Source: an uncultured Chlorobiaceae bacterium (GTDB taxonomy: Bacteria > Bacteroidota > Chlorobiia > Chlorobiales > Chlorobiaceae). Taken from it: a stretch of DNA of 35,606 bases. Of this stretch, positions 30,028-35,606 are shown one piece after another (the stretch's first letter is position 1; each line of letters begins with the position of its first letter). The stretch is from contig CAJAIK010000084.1 in assembly GCA_903939765.1 (NCBI GenBank), forward strand, positions 1 through 35,606, in the 5' to 3' direction. The notes beneath the pieces were generated by a model. It saw only the letters and a program-made list of their open reading frames with translations. It was not told the DNA's origin and did not search any database. A program made the position numbers and the translations under genes.

Positions 30028-31170
30028 ATGCCAAAGTTTAAACGACATAAAATTTTCAAGAGCGGCATACACAAGAATGCCGGTGAACAGGTTTGGCCGC
30101 CGGAGCGGGTGCGTGGGGTACTTGATGCGACTCGGCGGTTATCTCCTGCACTTATACCGTATACGCTGCTGCATCCCGAGAATTCCCTGCCGATCTATGG
30201 ATTCTGCCGTAAAGAGAGTATTGAGGGGCATGAAGTTGCAGGTGGTTATGAGTTGTCTGCCGTCCCGGAAAAGTTTGCCGAGGATGCCATACCGTCTCTT
30301 ATCAAGCAGGGGTTAAATCAGATCAGTATCGGACTCGGTAAGTTTGATGAGCTGGTGCATATCGGGTTTGTCCCGAATCCGGCGGTCAGTGGTCTTGGTA
30401 CTGTCTTTTCCGAATCTGCTGTCCCTTGCTCAAGTGTTGTTGAGGTCGAGTTTGGAGCTGAAGATCTTGACAGGCCAGTCACGACAGCGTTCGGAGTAAG
30501 CTGGGAGTGGCATCTGCGCTCATGGATGCAGGATGCGGGATCCATATTCCGTACGCTCCGTGAACGCGAGATTGCGCAGAACGGCATCGAGGCTGCAGAT
30601 AAGTTTATCCCGGTTTACATGATGGATTTTTTAATGAAGCCGATGCCCGAGGATAAGCTGGACACTCATGGTGATGGCCCTGATGGCGGCCTGAGTCCTG
30701 CGGTGGGATTTGTGGCCAGTAACGATAACAATACAAACAGTACAGATATGGGGATGACTGCAGAAGAGACGGCCGAGTTTAATCGGCTCCGGACAGAAAA
30801 TGAGCAACTGAGAACTGCTGCTACCGATGCGCTGAACCGCGCCGCACAGTTTGAGGCGGAAAAGCGTGTAGCGGAGGTGACAGTGTTCCTTGACAGCGTT
30901 GTTGACAGGGTACCGCCATCTATCCGAGACATCGTTGAAGGAATCCTGCTCGATCTGCAGGGTGTTCAGCCGCGCACGTTTGCGGCCGCAGATGGCACGA
31001 CGACTGAGCGGTCAAGTTTTGAGTCGCTGAAGACGCTGTTGTCAGCCGGGCCTGTGCAGGTTGTTTTTTCGGATGTTGCGACGGGTAAGGTGTCCGGAAG
31101 CGCTGTTGGCAACGTCTCACCTGAAGATTCACTGCGGTCGCAGTATGACGCGGTGAAGAAAAAAGATTAA
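30028..31170 (+). CDS. Prohead protease/scaffold, Mu gpI type
   Basis: This 380-residue protein has an N-terminal protease domain typical of Mu I-family (PF10123-type) proteins. It includes AIPSLIKQGLNQISIGLG and the conserved LVHIGFVPNPAVSGLG. The C-terminal half holds a coiled coil (EETAEFNRLRTENEQLRTAATDALNRAAQFEAEKR, about 246-280) that would serve as the scaffold. In Mu, scaffold gpZ is made from an internal start within I. An internal ATG-GGG-ATG around 30748-30756 just before the coiled coil could do the same. It is the first gene of the plus-strand structural operon. Confidence 0.82.
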   Translation: MPKFKRHKIFKSGIHKNAGEQVWPPERVRGVLDATRRLSPALIPYTLLHPENSLPIYGFCRKESIEGHEVAGGYELSAVPEKFAEDAIPSLIKQGLNQISIGLGKFDELVHIGFVPNPAVSGLGTVFSESAVPCSSVVEVEFGAEDLDRPVTTAFGVSWEWHLRSWMQDAGSIFRTLREREIAQNGIEAADKFIPVYMMDFLMKPMPEDKLDTHGDGPDGGLSPAVGFVASNDNNTNSTDMGMTAEETAEFNRLRTENEQLRTAATDALNRAAQFEAEKRVAEVTVFLDSVVDRVPPSIRDIVEGILLDLQGVQPRTFAAADGTTTERSSFESLKTLLSAGPVQVVFSDVATGKVSGSAVGNVSPEDSLRSQYDAVKKKD

Positions 31171-31203
31171 CCGACGAAGCCCTTAGGGGCCTGTGAGAGG
31201 GAT

Positions 31204-31242
31204 GCTCCGGCGAGATGCGCACTGCGATCGATAACCCGGAGC
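31204..31242 (+). other. Hairpin in the leader of the capsid gene
   Basis: GCTCCGG (31204-31210) pairs with CCGGAGC (31236-31242), enclosing an inner GCGC/GCG pairing, 35 nt before the capsid ATG. There is no T tract, so it is not a terminator. It may stabilise or process the mRNA to raise capsid expression; this is an inference. Confidence 0.45.
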
Positions 31243-31276
31243 TGGAATTTATCATAACTGTAACCAGGACTACACT

Positions 31277-32251
31277 ATGTTTCTTTACCAGATTTCCGCG
31301 AGTGACCCGGTCACCGCGATGGTTATGACGGAGCTGCGAAAATATGCGCCAGCCCTTGAGTATCTGCATTTTTTCAAGGCTCCAGGTTCCGGCGCTCATG
31401 AGCGTATGGCGGATGATATTGACGGTACGCTGGGGACTCGTACGATTGGCAGCGATTTCGCGACACAGGATTTTACCCCAGGGTACGGGGATTTTGCTCT
31501 GCAGATTCTTGGTAAAAATGTTCGGCTGGACTCGGCTTATGAGGAGAGGGCAACGGATATTCCTTCGGAAATGATGCTCAAGCTCAAAAACTGGGCGCTC
31601 AATGCCGGTCGTAATTTCATGTATTACTTCCTCGATGGCGATTCAACGGCTACGGATGGGGCTACGCCTCCGGTCTCACTGCATCAGTTCAACGGGTTGC
31701 GCAAGATCATTGCTTTGCTTGTTGCGGATGGAGGCTCGGGGCGGATTATCACGCTTGGAAACGGAGCAGGGCTGCAGGTGTCACTTGGCAATTCTGACGC
31801 TGCACGAGTTGCGCAACAGAAGTTTATCGAGGGGATTGACAACCTCATCGAGTCGGTAGACGGTGGTGCGGACTGCTTGATGATGGACGGTCAGCTTTTG
31901 ACTAGGCTGTCTACTGTGGCGCGTGATCAGTGCGCAGTATCGCTCAATGAGTTTGGTGCCAAGATTGGTGATTACAACGGTGTAAAGATTGTGCCAACGG
32001 GGCGTAAACATGACGGCAGCCGGATTATTCCGTTTACCGAGACTGTCGGAGCATCAACCGATTGTACAAGTGTATTTGCTTTCAAGAGTGGAGAAAAGGT
32101 TGATCTGACGGCGATGACGACAGGCGTTGGCCTCAAAGTTTATCCTATGGAAAAAGTTGGGAATTTTTATCAGCACATGGTGCAGCTCCAGATGGATATG
32201 GCGGCAATGACGAAGCGTTGTGTAGCAAAACTGGGTGGAATCAGGCTCTGA
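31277..32251 (+). CDS. Major capsid protein
   Basis: This 324-residue protein sits directly after the protease/scaffold, the position of Mu gpT. The sequence has the look of an HK97-fold capsid subunit. Features are an E-loop-like region rich in Gly/Asp (GTRTIGSDFATQDFTPGYGDFALQILGKNVRLD), a long spine-like helix (MLKLKNWALNAGRNFMYYFLDGD) and a P-domain closing with EKVGNFYQHMVQLQMDMAAMTKRCVAKLGGI. It is not an obvious close relative of Mu gpT by eye. The call rests on context, size and fold-like pattern. Confidence 0.78.
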   Translation: MFLYQISASDPVTAMVMTELRKYAPALEYLHFFKAPGSGAHERMADDIDGTLGTRTIGSDFATQDFTPGYGDFALQILGKNVRLDSAYEERATDIPSEMMLKLKNWALNAGRNFMYYFLDGDSTATDGATPPVSLHQFNGLRKIIALLVADGGSGRIITLGNGAGLQVSLGNSDAARVAQQKFIEGIDNLIESVDGGADCLMMDGQLLTRLSTVARDQCAVSLNEFGAKIGDYNGVKIVPTGRKHDGSRIIPFTETVGASTDCTSVFAFKSGEKVDLTAMTTGVGLKVYPMEKVGNFYQHMVQLQMDMAAMTKRCVAKLGGIRL

Positions 32252-32369
32252 TTGAAAAAGGTTTGTAAAGGGCGTTTGCGGCGTAGGGGTTGAAAGGGGT
32301 GTTGGGATGGGTGTTTATTGAAATTGAACGGGTTTAAACGGCTTTTAAACGGTACTTGAGTGGTTGGTG

Positions 32370-32792
32370 ATGGAGACTATTACGCTGGATGAATTGTCAG
32401 GGGTTATGTCGATGCAGGATATCATCGATATGACTGATGATACAGGGTTGGGAGTTGTTGGTACGGTTGCTCTCGATGAGGCGTATTCGAGCGCTGTCAA
32501 GGATCTGGAGTTGTATGCTGGTCGTTATTATAACTTGCCACTGCCTGCTGTATCGATGGTTAAAGAGTTTCATCGGCAGTTGACAAAGTGCCATCTCTAT
32601 TTTCGCCGGGGAGCGTATCCAAAAGAAGTGATGGATCTGTATAAAAGCCTGGAACGCAAGATGCGAGATTTGGGGCCGTTCTCTTTGGGAATTTCTGGTG
32701 TTGAGCCGGCGAGTGGATTGGAAAATGCGGGTGTTAGTGTTTTTGCTCCGCCACAACGGTTTATGACGGGCTTCATGGGTCTTGATGTATAA
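32370..32792 (+). CDS. Mu gp36-like head-completion protein (DUF1320)
   Basis: This protein of about 140 residues has MQDIIDMTDDTGLGVVGTVALDEAYSSAVKDLELYAGRYYNLPLPAVSMV followed by LTKCHLYFRRGAYPKEVMDLYKSLERKMRDLG. This is the DUF1320/gp36 pattern (acidic start, AxxDAxxxxDxYxxxRYxLPL, then the L-Y-x-x-L helix). Three start codons lie in a row (TTG-GTG-ATG at 32364-32372); I use the ATG. It follows a 118-bp gap after the capsid gene. It probably forms part of the head-tail connector. Confidence 0.8.
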   Translation: METITLDELSGVMSMQDIIDMTDDTGLGVVGTVALDEAYSSAVKDLELYAGRYYNLPLPAVSMVKEFHRQLTKCHLYFRRGAYPKEVMDLYKSLERKMRDLGPFSLGISGVEPASGLENAGVSVFAPPQRFMTGFMGLDV

Positions 32793-32794
32793 GA

Positions 32795-33238
32795 ATGACG
32801 AATCAGGAGTTAAAAGCGAGCCCGAATGCATACGCGATCATCAAGGATTGTGAAGGGTTGTTCTTGGCGTCTTACCGGTGTCCGGCAGGAATTCTTACGA
32901 TTGGATGGGGGCATACGAAAGGGGTTACGGATGGTATGCGGATATCTCTGGATCAGGCGTCGGAGTTTTTGCGTGATGATGTGGCGGTGGTCGAAAAGGG
33001 TATTCGGGCGTTGGTGAAGGTGCCGCTTCGGCAGGGTCAGTTTGATGCCCTCTGTTCATTTGCGTTTAATCTTGGTCTTGGAAGCTTAAAGCGATCGACG
33101 CTGCTTGATAAGCTTAATGATGGGGATGCTGCTGGAGCTGCAAAAGAGTTTGATGTTTGGGTAAGAGCTAAGGGAGTGGTGCTGCCGGGGTTGGTATCTC
33201 GCAGGGCGCGTGAGAGAGCATTGTTTGAGCAAGTGTAA
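32795..33238 (+). CDS. Endolysin, GH24 phage lysozyme
   Basis: This 147-residue muramidase hydrolyses the glycan backbone of peptidoglycan at lysis. Glu20 in IIKDCEGL is the catalytic acid. The spacing E20-C29-T35 (SYRCPAGILTIGWGHT) matches the E-8x-D/C-5x-T triad of GH24 enzymes, with Cys at the Asp position, as known in some members. The C-terminal FDALCSFAFNLG and LVSRRARERALFEQ are conserved. There is no signal or SAR segment, so a holin is needed; the next small hydrophobic genes are candidates. It is read 2 bp after the gp36-like stop. Confidence 0.9.
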   Translation: MTNQELKASPNAYAIIKDCEGLFLASYRCPAGILTIGWGHTKGVTDGMRISLDQASEFLRDDVAVVEKGIRALVKVPLRQGQFDALCSFAFNLGLGSLKRSTLLDKLNDGDAAGAAKEFDVWVRAKGVVLPGLVSRRARERALFEQV

Positions 33239-33267
33239 TTCAGAAAACTGTAAACGGGGGGGGTGTT

Positions 33268-33453
33268 ATGGATGGAGTTCTCGGGAGTCTTGGGCCTGTG
33301 GCGGCGGTGGTTATTCCGGCTGTAGTAATCGCTGGTGCGTCGATTGTTGATGCGTTGGTGCCGACACCGGCGGAAGGTTCTGTGCTGTGGTACGTCAAAA
33401 AAGTGGTGAGCTGGCTGGCCATCAATATTGGTAATGCAAAAAACGCCAAGTGA
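33268..33453 (+). CDS. Small hydrophobic protein, candidate holin
   Basis: This 61-residue protein has an N-terminal hydrophobic stretch (LGPVAAVVIPAVVIAGASIVDALV) and a second weaker one (SVLWYVKKVVSWLAINIG), with a basic tail (NAKNAK). It starts at the ATG at 33268, preceded by a GGGGGGG-rich sequence, 29 bp after the endolysin. It overlaps the next start by one base. Size, topology and location fit a class II holin, but no holin motif is diagnostic. Confidence 0.6.
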   Translation: MDGVLGSLGPVAAVVIPAVVIAGASIVDALVPTPAEGSVLWYVKKVVSWLAINIGNAKNAK

Positions 33454-33668
33454 TGGCTGCCTTGTTGGTAAAACTGCTTGAGGCGCTGCTGGCGGCGGTG
33501 ATGTCGCCGAGGGTTTTGCCGCTGCTTCGGACTGCTGTGCGGTCAATTATGAGTGAGAAAATGGTTAATGCTCCGGGGAGGGGAATGGCTGATGATGAGT
33601 TTGAAGCGAAAATTGCTGAGTCGGGTATGTCTGATGTGCCTCTTCCTGAGCATCATCCAGATGCTTAA
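33453..33668 (+). CDS. Small protein of the lysis cluster, unknown
   Basis: This 71-residue protein has an Ala/Leu-rich amphipathic N-terminus (AALLVKLLEALLAAVMSPRVLPLLRTAV) and an acidic, Pro/His-containing C-terminus. The ATG at 33453 overlaps the preceding TGA by one base; GTG 33450 is also possible. It may be membrane-associated (antiholin or spanin partner). Its last 74 bases overlap a lipoprotein gene in another frame, as seen in Rz/Rz1-type pairs. Confidence 0.55.
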   Translation: MAALLVKLLEALLAAVMSPRVLPLLRTAVRSIMSEKMVNAPGRGMADDEFEAKIAESGMSDVPLPEHHPDA

Positions 33669-33843
33669 CGGGTGCGGGCAGTCGAGGGTTTTGGTTGCGC
33701 CTGGGGAGACTACCGGTGTTGCCCGGCTTGGTAAGACGGTGACGGATTGGCCTGTCTGGCTACCCTCTCCGGATAAAAAGAGCTGGGTGCCAGCGAAGGC
33801 GGATATACCCGAGGGCGCGTGGATTAATTTTGATGCGAAATAG
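33595..33843 (+). CDS. Small lipoprotein overlapping the previous gene
   Basis: This protein of about 82 residues has ATG 33595, with GGGGAGGGG upstream. A basic start (MSLKRKLLSRV), a hydrophobic core (CLMCLFLSIIQML) and the lipobox LNGC predict lipidation near residue 21. The mature part (VLVAPGETTGVARLGKTVTDWPVW, WVPAKADIPEGAW) resembles small phage lipoproteins found next to holins. It could be an outer-membrane Rz1-like spanin, although it lacks the usual Pro-richness. Overlap of 74 bp in a different frame. Confidence 0.65.
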   Translation: MSLKRKLLSRVCLMCLFLSIIQMLNGCGQSRVLVAPGETTGVARLGKTVTDWPVWLPSPDKKSWVPAKADIPEGAWINFDAK

Positions 33844-33845
33844 TA

Positions 33846-34172
33846 ATGGTTATTGAAAACTTGTTTGTTGGGCTTGTGCTTGCGGCTGGTGTGACGTCTG
33901 CGGGTAAACTGGTGGACCTTGGCGCTCTTGGTGCATCGGGTGATTTTGGCCTGCAGGTGGATTGTGCGGCGGCGGTGACGGTGACGTATAAGGCTGCGGC
34001 ATCGGGTGCTGTGCCGGCTGCGGTGTCGGGCGATAATATTTTGGCAGCTCATGACGGGTCTGGCAGCAAGATGTATTGGCCGGCGATACCGCCATATGCC
34101 AAGATTTGGGTTTATGCGACAGCTCCCGCTGCAAGCGGGGCGACGGTGACGGCAACTTTAAATGTGTGGTAA
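33846..34172 (+). CDS. Small beta-rich phage protein, unknown
   Basis: This 108-residue, Gly/Ala/Val/Thr-rich protein is apparently all-beta: GVTSAGKLVDLGALGASGDFGLQVDCAAAVTVTYKAA and KIWVYATAPAASGATVTATLNVW. Such sequences are common for capsid-decoration or fibre-associated domains. It starts 2 bp after the lipoprotein stop and immediately precedes the DGR target gene, so it may be a chaperone or partner of that adhesin. No family assigned. Confidence 0.6.
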   Translation: MVIENLFVGLVLAAGVTSAGKLVDLGALGASGDFGLQVDCAAAVTVTYKAAASGAVPAAVSGDNILAAHDGSGSKMYWPAIPPYAKIWVYATAPAASGATVTATLNVW

Positions 34173-34197
34173 TATGGGGTGGCCGGACAGAAAACTA

Positions 34198-35448
34198 ATG
34201 ATCGATTTAGCAGGACTTACTGCAAGGATATCTGCGATTGAAGGGTCAATCCAGTCGCAAGACTATTTTGGATTTGCTTATAACACGTATTCCGATACGT
34301 TCACACGTCTTGGTAAAGCCCAGGGTATTCCAAATGGAGTTTTCTGCGGTCGATGGGTCTCTCCGATTATCGCTAGTCTGCGGATGGTCAGTTTGCAGGA
34401 TAATGGCACGGTGACAAAAGAAATCAGTTGGCTGGACAAGACGAAATATACCGACGGGACAAGTGTTCCGCTCGGCGGTTCCGACGGGCAGATTATGGTC
34501 GAGTATCTGCCGGCGTATATGAAAATGGGTACGTGGGGTAACTGGTATTATGTGATGCTTAGCCACTTACCTCTTGCTGGATTTACGTTGCACCCGCTTT
34601 TTACTGGTATGTCCGCAGTCTATCAGGCCACATTCGAAGCGTCGGTGTATAACAGTGGTGCTGGAAATAGGCTTTACAGCGTCGCAAAAAGCCCCGCTGA
34701 TGGCCTTGCTGATGTATATCCGGTCACTGAGCGATCGGGTGCGTGGGGTCTGACCGGCACTAACGCTACTCAGATGGATGCGCTTGCTGCTGCCCGTGGA
34801 TCTGGATGGCAAATGCAGGATTTCCTGACAGTACAATATCAGAGGATTTTGTTGCTGTCAATTTTTGCAAGCTACGACATACCGGCTATTGTTGGCGCCG
34901 GACGTATCAATCTATCCGGAGGGACATGGATAAACGGCAGTTATATCGGTAAGTGCGGCTTAGGCCTTGCTGCTTATGACTACTACGGAGCAGTGCAAGT
35001 CGGGACGACCGGAGGTTATGCGACAGATTATTCTTTCGTGCTCGGCGTCGAAAATCCATGGGGGAACGTGTCGGAAAGAGTCACTGCTCTCGTTAGTGAT
35101 CACGACTTTTACTATAAGCCTCAACCGCCGTACGATTATACAAATGTCTCGGGATGGACCAGGCTGCAGACGGTATTAGGGGTAAATATCACTCTCCCTG
35201 CTACTGACGGGTACGGTGGGATCCCATTTTCTGGGTTGGGTATTGTGTTGCCGTCTAATGTTGCGGGCAGCAGCTCAACGAAAATGAGGGATTATTACTA
35301 TCAGGATGCAGGCCTGCGGGTGTTGTTGGTGGGCGGTGCTTCGGCTGACGGAGCGACTGCGGGGCCGTTTTGCTGGTATGCGTATCGCGCGGCTTCGTAT
35401 ACGAGTACGACTTTCGGCGGGCGTCTCTGCTTCAAAAAAGCTGCGTAG
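34198..35448 (+). CDS. DGR target protein: putative phage adhesin with C-type-lectin-like variable C-terminus
   Basis: This protein of about 416 residues starts at ATG 34198 (alternatives 34162 or 34174). A short N-terminal coiled coil (MIDLAGLTARISAIEGSI) could trimerise it. The domain RLGKAQGIPNG...DGTSVPLGGSDGQIMVEYLPAYMK resembles adhesin or tail-fibre modules that precede C-type-lectin folds in Bacteroidetes phages. The C-terminus (DAGLRVLLVGGASADGATAGPFCWYAYRAASYTS...GGRLCF) has the DGR variable-region signature: conserved G/F/W scaffold residues, variable surface residues, and closing GGRLCF. It would bind host receptors at the virion surface. The gene sits straight after the lysis cluster, ahead of where tail genes would be. 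Confidence 0.75.
   Translation: MIDLAGLTARISAIEGSIQSQDYFGFAYNTYSDTFTRLGKAQGIPNGVFCGRWVSPIIASLRMVSLQDNGTVTKEISWLDKTKYTDGTSVPLGGSDGQIMVEYLPAYMKMGTWGNWYYVMLSHLPLAGFTLHPLFTGMSAVYQATFEASVYNSGAGNRLYSVAKSPADGLADVYPVTERSGAWGLTGTNATQMDALAAARGSGWQMQDFLTVQYQRILLLSIFASYDIPAIVGAGRINLSGGTWINGSYIGKCGLGLAAYDYYGAVQVGTTGGYATDYSFVLGVENPWGNVSERVTALVSDHDFYYKPQPPYDYTNVSGWTRLQTVLGVNITLPATDGYGGIPFSGLGIVLPSNVAGSSSTKMRDYYYQDAGLRVLLVGGASADGATAGPFCWYAYRAASYTSTTFGGRLCFKKAA
35312..35448 (+). repeat. DGR variable region (VR)
   Basis: This is the 3' segment of the target gene, from the point where homology to the downstream copy begins to the stop codon. In 35312-35351 it differs from 35507-35546 at seven positions. All seven are A in the downstream copy (six of them changed pairwise or singly to G or C), and no other base differs. 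Codons GCT, TCG, GCT, GAC in VR correspond to AAT, TCG, AAT, AAC downstream, the AAY pattern typical of templates. Confidence 0.75.
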
Positions 35449-35453
35449 CAGCT
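35439..35453 (+). other. Perfect inverted repeat at the end of VR, DGR-type hairpin/cruciform
   Basis: AGCTGC-GTA-GCAGCT has a 6-bp stem and 3-nt loop containing the start of the TAG stop codon. DGR targets characteristically carry a small GC-rich hairpin just downstream of VR that promotes retrohoming. A T9 tract at 35469-35477 follows, so a terminator role is an alternative. Confidence 0.55.
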
Positions 35454-35506
35454 CGGAGTGCGCCGTGATTTTTTTTTGTTCTTTGGGATAAAAGGGACTG
35501 TGGTAT

Positions 35507-35606
35507 GCCTGCAGGTGTTGTTGGTAGGCGGTAATTCGAATAACGGTTGGTTTGTCTGGGCAAACACCTACAATCTGAGGAAAAAATATGATTGGAAATA
35601 GTGCGA
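35507..35606 (+). repeat. Template-repeat-like copy of VR (cut by window edge)
   Basis: The first 40 nt (35507-35546) are 33/40 identical to VR, and all seven mismatches lie at adenines here. After that the nucleotide match breaks, but the reading GG-NSNNG-WFVW still aligns with GG-ASADG...PFCW of the target if a 12-nt gap is allowed. It is adenine-rich. It has no ribosome-binding site and no start for the homologous frame, so it is a non-coding template or remnant. It continues to the right edge. Confidence 0.65.

Larger units (their letters stand above)
14887..35606 (+). mobile_element. Mu-like transposable prophage, left about 20.7 kb (right end beyond window)
   Basis: The order and content follow the Mu paradigm: repressor facing A and B, a small early operon, a GemA-like gene, a Mor/C-like activator, terminase, portal, gpF, gpG, protease/scaffold, capsid, gp36-like and lysis genes. 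A candidate left terminus is TGTATC at 14887. From there the sequence resembles the Mu left end, with an ACG at 22-24 nt. An alternative terminus is the TG at 14937. Tail, DGR reverse transcriptase and right-end genes would lie outside. The 5-bp target duplication cannot be checked without the right end. Confidence 0.88.

Noticed and set aside
35449-35606. A protein-coding gene in the last 158 bp
   Set aside because: The frame homologous to the target protein has no start or ribosome-binding site and reaches a stop after a short stretch. It fits a template repeat better than a gene.
14821-35606. CRISPR array, restriction-modification or reverse transcriptase inside the window
   Set aside because: No regularly spaced repeats, methylase or nuclease motifs, or RT motifs were found; the reverse transcriptase is predicted only beyond the edge.

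Overview
The window looks like a chromosomal segment of a green sulfur bacterium (Chlorobiaceae, Chlorobium/Pelodictyon-like). The evidence is a (bacterio)chlorophyll synthase, two tandem Chlorobium-type 2[4Fe-4S] ferredoxins, an HldD-type heptose epimerase and moderate GC content. This assignment rests on gene content alone; no 16S or database comparison was possible.

Region 1 (1 to about 14,880) is host chromosome. It holds a truncated alpha/beta hydrolase at the left edge, trmH-type methyltransferase and hisC (minus-strand pair), a degenerate ECF-sigma-like protein, a large PAS/GAF hybrid histidine kinase, hldD and two ferredoxins. A minus-strand run follows (membrane protein, LysE exporter, D,D-carboxypeptidase with a cationic repeat tail, Dabb protein). 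Then come bchG-type chlorophyll synthase, a GT2 glycosyltransferase, a LOG-type phosphoribohydrolase, msrA, tRNA-Val(CAC) and a ferredoxin/flavodoxin-NADP reductase.

Region 2 (about 14,887 to beyond the right edge) is a Mu-like transposable prophage. Its left end carries MuA-site-like repeats. A LexA-like autocleaving repressor faces an early promoter whose spacer is a 17-nt palindromic operator. The early operon encodes transposase A (DDE residues visible), target-selector ATPase B, a chain of overlapping small genes, an AP2-like/MazG-like fusion, a D-armless tRNA-like element and a GemA-type regulator. The head block is unusual: Mor/C-like activator, gpG, an unknown protein, gpF, portal, large and small terminase and two small proteins lie on the minus strand. 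Protease/scaffold, major capsid, gp36-like, lysis genes and a putative adhesin are on the plus strand, diverging from about 29.9 kb. The right end of the prophage is not in the window.

The most notable signal is at the right edge. The last complete gene (34198-35448) ends in a C-type-lectin-like variable region. About 195 bp downstream is a second copy of part of it in which, over 40 nt, all seven differences fall at adenines of the downstream copy and none elsewhere. This is the signature of a diversity-generating retroelement (DGR). A small perfect hairpin sits at the end of the target gene. The reverse transcriptase, if present, would lie beyond 35,606. A Mu-like phage with a DGR-diversified adhesin parallels the Bacteroides hankyphage.

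A second strong anomaly is that the gpF head gene has no ATG/GTG/TTG start for its first 150 or so codons. It is open in the -1 frame of the portal gene across an A9 run, 4 nt before the portal stop codon. This suggests portal-gpF expression by -1 frameshifting or transcriptional slippage.
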